DNA of 64,000 nt from contig NZ_JAGKJK010000008.1 of the NCBI RefSeq assembly GCF_020329435.1, positions 340,278 to 404,277 of the forward strand, given 5' to 3'. This stretch comes from Bradyrhizobium hereditatis. GTDB lineage: Bacteria > Pseudomonadota > Alphaproteobacteria > Rhizobiales > Xanthobacteraceae. The notes beneath the pieces were generated by a model. That model saw only the letters and a program-made list of their open reading frames with translations. It searched no databases and was not told where the DNA came from. The translations under genes were made by a program, and so were the position numbers. How positions within the stretch are numbered: position 1 is the first letter of the stretch; each line of letters begins with the position of its first letter. Of the stretch, positions 26,546-37,966 are shown piece after piece.

Positions 26546-26828
26546 TTACTTCCCCGTCCCAATTTCTGTCTTGATCACCGGCCCGTGAGGCAAAATTGTG
26601 CCCACCAGCCAGTGATGTTCCGCTGCTCGGAGCGCCGATCCGGCCGTTACGCACGGCCCGGCAGGCCGATCAGATCGCTGTTCTAGCTAAGATACTGTTC
26701 CAAAACAGCTTTCCGGCTGTCGGTCAGAAGGCGAACAGGTCCAGGAATCAGGTTAGGCGGAGCGAGTTTCCAAAAGATTAATTAACCGTTGCGTAAGACC
26801 TCGGATTTTTCCGCTAATTGGCCGTATT

Positions 26829-26877
26829 TGTGCATTGCACAATATTCGTTGACTTTTTTGTGCAGCGCACATATATG
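26829..26877 (+). promoter_or_regulatory. Phasin promoter with two TGTGC-N3-GCACA dyads
   Basis: A -35 like TTGACT (26849-26854) and a -10 like TATATG (26872-26877) have the ideal 17-base spacing. Two matching dyads flank and overlap them: TGTGCATTGCACA at 26829-26841 and TGTGCAGCGCACA at 26859-26871. Their centres are 30 bases apart, about three helical turns, and the second fills the spacer. This resembles the TGC-N3-GCA site of the polyhydroxyalkanoate regulator PhaR, which represses phasin genes. The rest of the gap 26546-26944 shows nothing further. Confidence 0.65.
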
Positions 26878-26944
26878 TGACCGGGTCAGGGAGCCGGGAC
26901 CTCCCGGCAATTGGTTTGCACCTGCAAGTCTGGGAAAGGACTCC

Positions 26945-27286
26945 ATGATGGTAAAGGTTGAAGACATTCAGAACTACGGGAAAGAGCATCTCGAAACGGT
27001 TGCGGCTTCCGCGAGCAACCTGCAAAGCGGCGTTCAGGCGATCGCGACCGCCTATGGCGAGTACGCCAAGAAGTCGTTCGAAGACACCAAATCGTTTGTT
27101 GAAAAGCTCTCCGGCGTGAAGTCGCTGGACAAGGCGCTCGAGGCGCAGAGCGAATTTGCGCGCTCTTCCTACGAGTCCTTTGTTGCGGAAGCGCAGAAGA
27201 TCGCGGGCCTCTACACCGATCTCGCCAAGCAGACCATCAAGCCCTACGAGGGCCTGGTGGCGAAGTACTCCTCGGCGGCGCATTAA
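26945..27286 (+). CDS. Phasin (PHA granule-associated protein)
   Basis: ATG 26945 lies 4 bases behind AAAGGA; a second ATG follows directly. The 113-residue product is almost wholly amphipathic helix with the phasin_2 pattern: 'NLQSGVQAIATAYGEYAKKSFEDTKSFVEKLSGVKS' in the middle (positions about 22-57) and 'YTDLAKQTIKPYEGLVAKY' near the end. Phasins coat polyhydroxybutyrate granules and control their size and number. Upstream PhaR-like dyads fit the usual regulation, in which PhaR leaves the operator when granules form. A strong terminator follows. Confidence 0.92.
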   Translation: MMVKVEDIQNYGKEHLETVAASASNLQSGVQAIATAYGEYAKKSFEDTKSFVEKLSGVKSLDKALEAQSEFARSSYESFVAEAQKIAGLYTDLAKQTIKPYEGLVAKYSSAAH

Positions 27287-27314
27287 TTCGTTCGCGATCT
27301 GATAGTTCGACAAA

Positions 27315-27345
27315 AAAAAGCCCGGCCGGAACGGCCGGGCTTTTT
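27315..27345. terminator. Bidirectional intrinsic terminator
   Basis: Arms AAAAAGCCCGGCCG and CGGCCGGGCTTTTT pair perfectly around GAA, with A-tract and T-tract on both sides. It lies between the convergent phasin and TadG-like genes and can end both transcripts. Confidence 0.93.
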
Positions 27346-27363
27346 CTTGACGCCTGTAGGCGC

Positions 27364-28767
27364 TTATTTCGCGACGCGCAGCTTGGCCAGCGACTGGCCG
27401 ATCGAATTGAACACCGACAAGGTCTGGCTGGCATTGGTGATGCGGTAGAACTTGTCCGAACTGCTGGCGCATCCCTTGAGCACGGCGGACTCCCCATCCC
27501 CGCCGGTATCAACCTGGACGGTGTAGATCGTGATGTTGTGCGGTGCCGCCTTGGCGTTTGCGCACAGGATCGCCTGTCGGGCATCGATCTGCGACGCGTT
27601 CGAATACCAACGATTCTGCGTGTTCAGGCCGTCCGACAGCAGGACGATGGCATCCTTGTAGGCATAGTTCGCCGTGTCCTTGGCCGGGGCATTGAACGGC
27701 GGCACGCCTACGCCGAGCGTCAGCCAGGCCCATGCCATACCGATGCCCTGGTTGGTATTGCCGGTCGGCTGCAAATTGTCGATCAGCGTTTTAAGCGCGG
27801 TCCAGTCGTAGCTCAGCGGCATGATCGGCGGCATATAGGGATCGTTGCTCGACTTGCAGTATTGTTCGTTGATGGTCCCGTCCCATCTTTTTGTAACATA
27901 TTCCTCGGCCACAACCATCGTCGGCGCGTTGGACGAGGTCGGAGGCGTATTCTTGGTATCGAAATCCTGCGTGCGGTCGGTGACGCAGCCGGTCCACTTG
28001 GTCTTATCCGGCGTCCAGATCTTGCCGGCATCCAGGCAGGAACTCTTGCTCGTCTTCGTGGCCTGGCTGCACGTCCCCCAGGTCGGGTTCTGATCACTCC
28101 ACAAGTCCCAGTCGATCCAGCTCTCGTCCTTGAAGCTCGTGCCAAGGTTGACGTCCTTGGCGAAGGGAATAATCGAAATGTACATGTCGCCGTTATTCTT
28201 CGCGAGCTTGCTCAATTGATCGATCAGGCTTTTGGCGGCCGCCTGCATCGCCGGCATTTTGCCGTCGTCTCTCATCGATCCCGTCACGTCGAGCGCCATC
28301 GCGACCCGCATGCGGACGTTGCCCCAGGCCGAGGTGGAACTGGTATTGAAGCCTAAGGTAGGGAAACCGGCGACCCGCATGAAGCCGGTGTCAATGGCGC
28401 CGGAGCCGTTGACCAGGATGGTCGACCCGTTGCCGGAGTTCTGCGTGTAGCTTGCGTTGATCGTGACCGACTTGGCTTCCTGATTGGTGTAAAGGGCCTT
28501 GAAATACGCCTCTGCCTTCGTCGGGATCTGCGAGGTGTTGATCGTGCCCTCGGTCAGGTCCTTCGCCAGCATCAGGGCGGTCGAGTCGAGGGCGGCCTGC
28601 ATCGAGGAGCGGGCGCTGTTGGCGCGCGTGTAATCGACCGCTGCCCCGACGAAGCCGATGATCGGAATGACCGCGATCCCGAACAGGATAGCGATGTTGC
28701 CCTCATTGGCGCCGGCGAACCGGCGGGCAGCCGTGCGAATGCGACGGATAGCGACTGTATCGAGCAT
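27364..28767 (-). CDS. TadE/TadG-like pilus-assembly protein with VWA domain
   Basis: ATG 28767 gives 467 residues; the frame is open to 28902 but that part is poorly conserved in character. Residues about 20-48 ('NEGNIAILFGIAVIPIIGFVGA') form the TadG-type N-terminal membrane segment that crosses the inner membrane. A VWA domain begins at 'MALDVTGSM' (Asp160 to Ser164 metal site) and ends with a distal 'DAIVLLSDGLNTQNRW'. A large Cys-containing insertion (about 215-300) sits inside the VWA fold. TadG-like proteins belong to Flp/Tad pilus systems, but no other tad genes are present here. Its role at this locus is open. Confidence 0.82.
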   Translation of the reverse strand: MLDTVAIRRIRTAARRFAGANEGNIAILFGIAVIPIIGFVGAAVDYTRANSARSSMQAALDSTALMLAKDLTEGTINTSQIPTKAEAYFKALYTNQEAKSVTINASYTQNSGNGSTILVNGSGAIDTGFMRVAGFPTLGFNTSSTSAWGNVRMRVAMALDVTGSMRDDGKMPAMQAAAKSLIDQLSKLAKNNGDMYISIIPFAKDVNLGTSFKDESWIDWDLWSDQNPTWGTCSQATKTSKSSCLDAGKIWTPDKTKWTGCVTDRTQDFDTKNTPPTSSNAPTMVVAEEYVTKRWDGTINEQYCKSSNDPYMPPIMPLSYDWTALKTLIDNLQPTGNTNQGIGMAWAWLTLGVGVPPFNAPAKDTANYAYKDAIVLLSDGLNTQNRWYSNASQIDARQAILCANAKAAPHNITIYTVQVDTGGDGESAVLKGCASSSDKFYRITNASQTLSVFNSIGQSLAKLRVAK

Positions 28768-29205
28768 GGCTCTCACCGCAAATGTGATTTCTGCGGGCAT
28801 TCCGCCCGAGGCCGCTAAACAGGCGGTAAACCGGTTCCGCCAAAAAAGGGTCAAAGCTGGCGGATCGCCGGGCCGGCCGCCGAAAGCACCTGCTATCCTC
28901 AACGGCGGCTAAACGGGCGTACTTGGTCCTTTGTCAAATCCGGCAGAAACGATTAACCTTGAGCCGGATGGCCGAGCCGGGAATCGGGCCGGTCGCGGAT
29001 CGCGCAAAGGCTGCATCAACGCGCTTGCGGCGATCGGGCGGCAGACCCATATTCCAGGTGCCGATCCGGCCACGGGTCGGGATCGGGAGCGGCGATCTGG
29101 AAATGGCGTTGCTGGAAACTTGACGGTGGCTCAGGCCAGAGCCGATCGCGAGCGCGCCAGCATACGTGCTCCGGTCACCCCCTTGGAATTTCGAACGCCT
29201 GAGCC
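28768..29205. other. Intergenic region between tadG-like gene and clpS
   Basis: This 438-base divergent gap should contain promoters for both flanking genes. A plus-strand open frame covering much of it has no recognisable domain and overlaps the start of clpS in another frame, so I do not annotate it. I see no strong dyad. Confidence 0.4.
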
Positions 29206-29604
29206 ATGTTGCAGTCAACCTTCAAAGTTTGTTCGTCCGTGTCGGCAACGTCATCTGCTTCAGCTCCCCGAACGAGCAATGACGAGAACCGCAACAATGG
29301 AACCAGCGGGCCGTCGACGTCGGTTATCACCAAGGTGAAGCCGAAGGCCAAGCGCCCGAACCTCTACCGTGTCCTTATTCTGAACGACGACTACACGCCG
29401 ATGGAGTTCGTCGTTCATGTGCTGGAGAAGTTCTTCCAGAAGGACGTCGAGGCAGCCACCAAGATCATGCTCCATGTCCATCACCACGGGATCGGTGAGT
29501 GCGGCGTGTTCACCTACGAGATTGCCGAGACCAAGGTCACGCAGGTGATGGATTTCGCGCGCAAGCACCAGCACCCGCTGCAATGCGTGATGGAAAAGAA
29601 ATAG
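29206..29604 (+). CDS. clpS: ATP-dependent Clp protease adaptor ClpS
   Basis: The product has up to 132 residues. The conserved core (about 48-130) reads 'YRVLILNDDYTPMEFVVHVLEKFF', with the Asn-Asp pair that binds the alpha-amino group of N-degrons, and 'HVHHHGIGECGVFTYEIAETKV', with its hydrophobic pocket. ClpS delivers N-end-rule substrates to ClpAP. The N-terminal 45 residues are unstructured. The start is uncertain, with ATG 29206 and an in-frame GTG at about 29239 both possible. clpA lies 267 bases downstream, the usual pairing. Confidence 0.93.
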   Translation: MLQSTFKVCSSVSATSSASAPRTSNDENRNNGTSGPSTSVITKVKPKAKRPNLYRVLILNDDYTPMEFVVHVLEKFFQKDVEAATKIMLHVHHHGIGECGVFTYEIAETKVTQVMDFARKHQHPLQCVMEKK

Positions 29605-29871
29605 CGGCGCATGGCGTTCGACCCGTCCGGAGAGAGGAACGGGTCTTGCAGTGATCGGCTGACGGAAGCCGATACCATTGGCGGCAGTTTCGGGGCGGGT
29701 GGTATGCCGCCGCGTGGTACTCGAATTTAGAGGAAAACCACGCTTGCGGAACCGGTCTTTCGCCATGATCGTATGTAACTATATGACGCTATGTGACAGG
29801 GGATGACGAAGGTTGCTGTTGCCTGACCGGGAAATGGCGATCATGATGACCGGGGGCCATAGAGGACGCGA

Positions 29872-32277
<2,406 letters not shown>

Positions 32278-32299
32278 ACGGCTTCAATTCGAAACGAAG

Positions 32300-32331
32300 A
32301 GCCGGCGTGTCGCAAGACCGCCGGCTTTTTG
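32300..32331 (+). terminator. Intrinsic terminator of clpA
   Basis: Arms AGCCGGCG (32300-32307) and CGCCGGCT (32319-32326) with an 11-base loop are followed by TTTTG, 23 bases after the clpA stop and just before the convergent DUF1737 gene. Confidence 0.82.
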
Positions 32332-32335
32332 TTGA

Positions 32336-32521
32336 CTAACGGTCCGGCCAAATCAACGCCTGGGCGGCCACGACGTGTTCACCGTTGAACGTCAGGGAAG
32401 GCGAGCCATACAGCACGTAACCGAGCTCGATTGCTTCCGAAACGCGCCGGCAGAACTCAGCATCGTCCTTGCCTGTCAGGAGGCGATAGACTGGCAGGTC
32501 CTGTGGCGGTTTTGCAGACAT
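32336..32521 (-). CDS. DUF1737 family small protein
   Basis: The 61-residue product has the family pattern from end to end: 'YRLLTGKDDAEFCRRVSEAIELGY' and 'LYGSPSLTFNGEHVVAAQAL'. DUF1737 proteins are small cytoplasmic proteins of unknown role. The stop lies within the terminator region of clpA, so the two genes converge tightly. Confidence 0.85.
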   Translation of the reverse strand: MSAKPPQDLPVYRLLTGKDDAEFCRRVSEAIELGYVLYGSPSLTFNGEHVVAAQALIWPDR

Positions 32522-32598
32522 GCTACCTCCAACAATACCATGGTGGGCTGCGGACTATAGGGCATCTATTGCTTTACGGAACGCCCCGGCAGAGGCAT

Positions 32599-32954
32599 TC
32601 AGCGTTCGCCCAGCAGTTCGTCAATCCGCCGCTGCAGCTGGCGCTTCTTGATCTCGCTCCGGCGCAGCCGCTCCTCGAGGTCGGAGACCGGCTCGGCCGG
32701 ACTTTCCCCCTGAATGCGACGCCGACGAAATTGTCGCGCCACCAGATCACCTTGGCGAGGAATGAGCGGCCCTTGCGCGCGATGCGCAGCGAGAGCTGCT
32801 CCTTCGGCAATTGGAGATCATCGCTGAATTCGATGGTCGCGCCATGGTCGGAAATATTGCGGACGATGCAGTCGCGCGTCGTGCCGCGTTCGCCGATCTC
32901 GGCGACGCCGCCATACATCACTTTATCGCGCACGCTTTCGCGCCGGTCCTGCAT
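32599..32954 (-). pseudogene. PilZ domain protein, C-terminus frameshifted in a G5 run
   Basis: Residues 1-84 form a PilZ domain ('DRRESVRDKVMYGG', 'VRNISDHGATIEF', 'RIARKGRSFLAKVIWW') of the type that often binds cyclic di-GMP. After 'NFVGVAFRG' the original frame runs on to 32574 as Arg/Ser-rich nonsense. The other frame gives a sensible charged helix ('SDLEERLRRSEIKKRQLQRR') ending at a TGA at 32599-32601. Adding one G to the five-G run (C5 on the plus strand, 32706-32710) restores one intact gene of about 118 residues. It is probably a homopolymer error or a phase-variable tract. The PilZ domain itself is intact. Confidence 0.8.
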
Positions 32955-33187
32955 TGCAAGTCTCCCAACAAAGTGAGGTGACTTTTACCCCGCTTTATTG
33001 CCCGTAAAAGTCCGGCGAGCGCAAAATGCGGCGTTAACGTAAATTAACGGCGGCCCCGATGATGCGGATTTTGCAGCAATGCGGCGCAAAAAATGCCGGC
33101 CTGAAGCAGGCACGGCGGGATCAACCTGCAAGCGATAGCTGTTAACTGACGTTTGACTGCCAATGCGCTCTCGGAGTGCAAACTGCC

Positions 33188-34141
33188 ATGCAACGAGATC
33201 GGTTTATTTGCGCCCTGTGCTGCTCGGTGTCGCTCTTGTTCGGCTTGACCAACGCCTTTGCCGAGGACGCGGGCGAGGCTACCCGCTCAAGCGCGACCGC
33301 TACTCCAAAGGCGGGCGCATCTGTGCGCGAGAGTGACGCGCGCGAGGCGATGTGCCTGATGATTGAATCCGCGGCGCGAGAATCGAACCTGCCGCTGGAA
33401 TTTTTCGCGCGCGTGATCTGGCAGGAAAGCCGCTTCCGCTCCGATGCGGTCGGGCCGGTCACGCGAAGTGGCCAGCGCGCGCAGGGCATTGCGCAGTTCA
33501 TGCCTGATACGGCGAACGAACGCGGCCTGCTCGATCCCTACAATCCGGTGCAGGCGCTGCCGAAGTCGGCGGAGTTCCTGACCGAGCTGCGCGAGCAGTT
33601 CGGCAATCTCGGCCTCGCGGCCGCCGCTTACAATGCGGGCCCGCGGCGGGTGCAGGAATGGCTGGCCGGCACCGGACCGATGCCGCTGGAGACGCGCAAC
33701 TACGTGCTCGCCATCACCGGCTCCACGGTGGAGGATTGGGCGAAGGCGGGAAAGGGCGGCAAACAGCCCGAACGTATCAAGACATCGAGCTGCCGCGAAT
33801 TGATGGCGCTGTTGAAACAGGCGCCCAATCCCTTTGTCGCCGGACTGGAGCAGCGCGTGACGCTCGCCGCCGCAAAACAGTGGGGCGTGCAGCTCGCCGC
33901 CGGCTTTTCCCGCGACAAGGCGCTCGCGATGTATGGCCGCGCGGTCTCGCGCCTTTCGAGCGTGATCGGCAATCGCGATCCCTCGATCCTCACCTCGCGC
34001 CTGCGCAGCCGCGGCCCGGCGACGTTTTACCAGGTGCGCTTCGGCGCCGACACCCGCGGCGAGGCCGACGACCTCTGCAACCGCATCCGCAAGGCCGGCG
34101 GGGCGTGCTTTGTGTTGAGGAACAGGGGCGTGGCGGGGTGA
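33188..34141 (+). CDS. Lytic transglycosylase (SLT domain)
   Basis: ATG 33188 gives 317 residues; a GTG at 33176 would add four. A signal peptide ends near 'NAFAE'. The SLT domain (about 55-170) has the catalytic Glu in 'VIWQESRFRSDAVG', then 'GIAQFMPDTANERGL' and 'LAAAAYNAGPRRVQEWLAG'. It cleaves the glycan strand of peptidoglycan, leaving 1,6-anhydro ends. The C-terminal ~80 residues ('ATFYQVRFGADTRGEADDLCNRIRKAGG') look like a SPOR domain, suggesting septal targeting as in the carboxypeptidase at 24686. The gene ends just before a palindromic repeat. Confidence 0.9.
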   Translation: MQRDRFICALCCSVSLLFGLTNAFAEDAGEATRSSATATPKAGASVRESDAREAMCLMIESAARESNLPLEFFARVIWQESRFRSDAVGPVTRSGQRAQGIAQFMPDTANERGLLDPYNPVQALPKSAEFLTELREQFGNLGLAAAAYNAGPRRVQEWLAGTGPMPLETRNYVLAITGSTVEDWAKAGKGGKQPERIKTSSCRELMALLKQAPNPFVAGLEQRVTLAAAKQWGVQLAAGFSRDKALAMYGRAVSRLSSVIGNRDPSILTSRLRSRGPATFYQVRFGADTRGEADDLCNRIRKAGGACFVLRNRGVAG

Positions 34142-34164
34142 GGGACGTTGCTGCGGGGGTGACC

Positions 34165-34285
34165 TCGTCATTGCGAGGAGCGAAGTGACGAAGCAATCCA
34201 TCCCTCGGCTTGTGGCGCGATGGATTGCTTCGCGGAGCCTGTCATCGGGCGGGCATTCGCGCGACCCGTTGGCTCGCATTGACGG
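34165..34285. repeat. Dispersed palindromic element, family 1, copy A
   Basis: The left arm TCGTCATTGCGAGGAGCGAA...GCAATCCAT is followed by ATGGATTGCTTCGCGGAGCC. The right end is longer and diverged, closing with GGCTCGCATTGACGG. It lies between the transglycosylase gene and azlC. The same arms recur at 36068, 47747 and 56770. Confidence 0.8.
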
Positions 34286-34403
34286 TGGGGCTGGCAGGTG
34301 GGCCCTGCTCATGCATAACAGCTCTGTAGCCAGAGTTTCTTGACGGAATGTCGTTTCGACAGCCCTATGCCCGCGGCTACTTCAACGGTCATCCCGGTCA
34401 CCC

Positions 34404-35148
34404 GTGGCGCTACCCGCACTCGACTCTCCGCACTGGAAAAGCCCCATTCGCGCGTTCGCGTGGGGGATGAGCTCGGTCGCCTCCACAGTGCTGACGCTGG
34501 TGCTGTTTGCGACCTATCTTTGGCATCGGCGCGCTGGCCCATGACAGCCATTTCAGCTTGGGTTGGGTGCTCGGCTCTACGCTCTTGGTCTGGGCGGGTC
34601 CTGCGCAGATCATCCTGATCTCGACGCTCGGCTCCGGCGCGACCGCGGTGCAGGCGGCGATTGCGGTGACGGTGAGCGCGATTCGCTTGTTTCCGATGGT
34701 GGTGTCGGTGCTGCCCCTGATGAAGACTCCGAAGACCAGGCGCCGTCATCTCGTGCTGGTGACGCATTTCATCGCGGTAACGCTGTGGGTCGAGTGCTAC
34801 CGGCTGCTGCCGAAAGTGCCGCGCGAGCGCCGCATCGCGTTCACGCACGGGCTCGGCTGCGGCCTCGTCAGCGTCTGCATGGTCGCGACGACGCTCGGTT
34901 ACGGCCTCGCCGCCAATCTGCCGCCGCTGTTTGCCGCGGCGATCCTGTTGCTGACGCCGCTGGCGTTCCTGCTGTCAACCGCGCGCAACTGCAGGCAGAT
35001 ATCGGATGTGCTGGCGCTGGTGCTGGGGCTTGCGCTGTTTCCGCTGATCTCGATGCTGCATACCGGCGTCGACATTCTGATCAGCGGCGTCACGGCCGGC
35101 ACCATCGCCTATGGCGTGCATTGGTGGCGCGAGAGGGGGCACGCATGA
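34404..35148 (+). pseudogene. azlC: Branched-chain amino acid exporter subunit AzlC, frameshifted
   Basis: A GTG at 34404 opens 'MALPALDSPHWKSPIRAFAWG...VLTLVLFATY', a normal AzlC N-terminus and first helix. One extra base (C at 34518) then throws the frame. From TTT at 34519 the family sequence resumes as 'FGIGALAHDSHFSLGW', and the remaining ~210 residues with about six membrane helices are intact to 35148. AzlC and AzlD form a membrane exporter of branched-chain amino acids. The azlD start overlaps the azlC stop (ATGA). Without the extra base the protein would be about 247 residues. It is an assembly indel or a recent null mutation. Confidence 0.82.
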
Positions 35149-35489
35149 GCGAGTTCTTCGGCAGTCCGCACGCGCTGTTGATCCTGGTCCTCGCCGGCTT
35201 TCTGCCCAACGAAATCTGGCGGATGGCCGGGCTGTGGTTCGGCGCCGGCGTCGACGAGGGTTCCGAAGTCCTCATCTGGGTGAGGGCGGTGGCAACCGCG
35301 ATCCTCGCCGGCGTCATCGCGCAGATCCTGGTGCAGCCGCCGGGCGCGCTGGCCGGCGTGCCCGACTGGCTGCGCTACGGCGCGGTCGCCGCCGGCCTTG
35401 CGATGTTCATGCTGACGCGGCGCTCGATCTTCGCCGGCGTGGTCGCGGGCGAGGTTATCCTGCTGGCGGGCAAATGGTGGCTTGGTTGA
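35145..35489 (+). CDS. azlD: Branched-chain amino acid exporter subunit AzlD
   Basis: The 114-residue hydrophobic protein has four likely membrane helices, with 'LAGFLPNEIWRMAGLWFG' at the N-terminus, as in AzlD. AzlD is the small partner of AzlC and needs it for export. The ATG overlaps the azlC stop by four bases, so its translation is probably coupled to azlC. If the azlC frameshift is real, azlD expression and function would suffer. Confidence 0.88.
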   Translation: MSEFFGSPHALLILVLAGFLPNEIWRMAGLWFGAGVDEGSEVLIWVRAVATAILAGVIAQILVQPPGALAGVPDWLRYGAVAAGLAMFMLTRRSIFAGVVAGEVILLAGKWWLG

Positions 35490-35565
35490 TTGTACGGCGC
35501 AAAATCCGGTACTGTCCCGCGCAAGACAGATCGCACGCGATCGAGCTCCACATACTGGGTAGGTA

Positions 35566-36057
35566 ATGATTGAGGAAACTAAACTCCGCGAAGGGGAAGT
35601 TACCGTCGACATGCCGCCGGCCCGCGATGCCGGCCTCGTCTTCATCGGACGCATCCGCACACCCTGGACCTCGCGGCTGGAGACGCCGCGGCAAGGCCGC
35701 CATGACGGCCCGGTGTGCCGGCTCGAGATTTTCGAGCCGTGGGTGCCCGCAATCAAGGGCGTCGACTTCTATGAAAACCTCGAGGTGATCTACTGGCTGC
35801 ACCAGTCGCGCCGCGACCTCGTGCTGCAAAGCCCGAAGGACAACCAGAAAACCCGCGGCACGTTTTCGCTGCGCTCGCCGGTGCGCCCCAATCCGATCGG
35901 CACGTCGATCGTGAAATTCGTCAAGATCGAGGGCAATGTCATCCTGGTGCGCGGCCTCGACTGCCTCGATGAGACGCCGCTCCTCGACGTCAAGCCTGAC
36001 CGCTGCGAGTTCACGCCGCTGGCACAGCCGAAGGTGGGGGATTTTCAGACGGAGTAG
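35566..36057 (+). CDS. trmO: tRNA m6t6A37 methyltransferase TrmO (TsaA family)
   Basis: The product has 163 residues with the single TsaA/UPF0066 domain. Key text is 'GLVFIGRIRTPW' at the N-terminus, 'WVPAIKGVDFYENLEVIYWLHQSRR' in the middle, and 'RGTFSLRSPVRPNPIGTSIVKFV', which carries the S-adenosylmethionine and tRNA contacts of the family. E. coli TrmO methylates N6 of t6A37 in tRNA-Thr decoding ACY. The C-terminal extension of E. coli TrmO is missing here, as in many shorter relatives. It is convergent with the HIT gene, with a palindromic repeat between them. Confidence 0.88.
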   Translation: MIEETKLREGEVTVDMPPARDAGLVFIGRIRTPWTSRLETPRQGRHDGPVCRLEIFEPWVPAIKGVDFYENLEVIYWLHQSRRDLVLQSPKDNQKTRGTFSLRSPVRPNPIGTSIVKFVKIEGNVILVRGLDCLDETPLLDVKPDRCEFTPLAQPKVGDFQTE

Positions 36058-36067
36058 GTTTCTCCCT

Positions 36068-36145
36068 CGTCATTGCGAGCGCAGCGAAGCAATCCATGTC
36101 TCCGCTTGCGGCGCGATGGATTGCTTCGCTGCGCTCGCAATGACG
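36068..36145. repeat. Dispersed palindromic element, family 1, copy B
   Basis: The two 30-base arms (36068-36097 and 36116-36145) are exact reverse complements, from CGTCATTGCGAG to GCGAAGCAATCCAT, with an 18-base centre. This is the best preserved of four copies and sits between the convergent trmO and HIT genes. Confidence 0.93.
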
Positions 36146-36161
36146 GGGTGAGACTGCCCGT

Positions 36162-36584
36162 CTACCCCAGCGCCGCGGCCAGCTTGGTTGCGTTCTCTTC
36201 CAACACCTTTACATCTTCCTTGCGGCTTGCGGGCGGCAGCAGGGCGACGCCGTCATGGCGCGGCATCACGTGCATGTGCAGGTGAAACACGACCTGGCCG
36301 CCGGCCGGCTCGTTGAATTGCTGCACGGTGATGCCGTCGGCGTTGAAGGCCTTCATCGCGGCGGCGGCGATCTTGTGGGCGGCGCGGGCGACATGGGCGT
36401 AGTCCTCGGGCGTGATGTCGAGGATGTTGCGGGCAGGCACCTTCGGAATAACAAGCGTATGGCCCGGCGAGCGCGGCATGATGTCGAGGAAGGCCAGCAC
36501 ATGGTCGTCCTCGTAAACCTTGTGGCAGGGAAACTCGCCGCGCAGGATTTTTGCGAAAGGGTTGTTGGTGTCATAAGCGGGCAT
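36162..36584 (-). CDS. HIT family nucleotide hydrolase
   Basis: ATG 36584 gives 140 residues; a longer frame to 36620 is unsupported. The histidine triad HLHMHVM near residue 103 carries the nucleophilic His that attacks the alpha-phosphate. 'PFAKILRGEFPCHKVYEDDHVLAFLDI' and 'PGHTLVIPK' are the other family landmarks. Such Hint-type proteins hydrolyse nucleoside phosphoramidates or adenylylated compounds in the cytoplasm. It is the last of four minus-strand genes (36162-39219), after the DUF482 gene. Confidence 0.93.
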   Translation of the reverse strand: MPAYDTNNPFAKILRGEFPCHKVYEDDHVLAFLDIMPRSPGHTLVIPKVPARNILDITPEDYAHVARAAHKIAAAAMKAFNADGITVQQFNEPAGGQVVFHLHMHVMPRHDGVALLPPASRKEDVKVLEENATKLAAALG

Positions 36585-36630
36585 GGCTTCTTCTTCCCTC
36601 GGGTTTGATCTCAATTTCACGTCGGACAGG

Positions 36631-37863
<1,233 letters not shown>

Positions 37864-37966
37864 CTAGAACTTCAAACCGGTCCCATCATGCGATCAGCCA
37901 TCGCCCATGTGGATCAATGCCCATGTGACCAACGCCTTGCAAAGATCGTGCATCGGCGGGGCGACT

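Noticed and set aside
28931..29338. Plus-strand frame overlapping the clpS start
   Set aside because: No domain is visible, and the ClpS frame clearly takes over.
34309..34848. Minus-strand frame opposite azlC
   Set aside because: AzlC family text is continuous on the plus strand apart from one base; the minus frame is Arg/His-rich.
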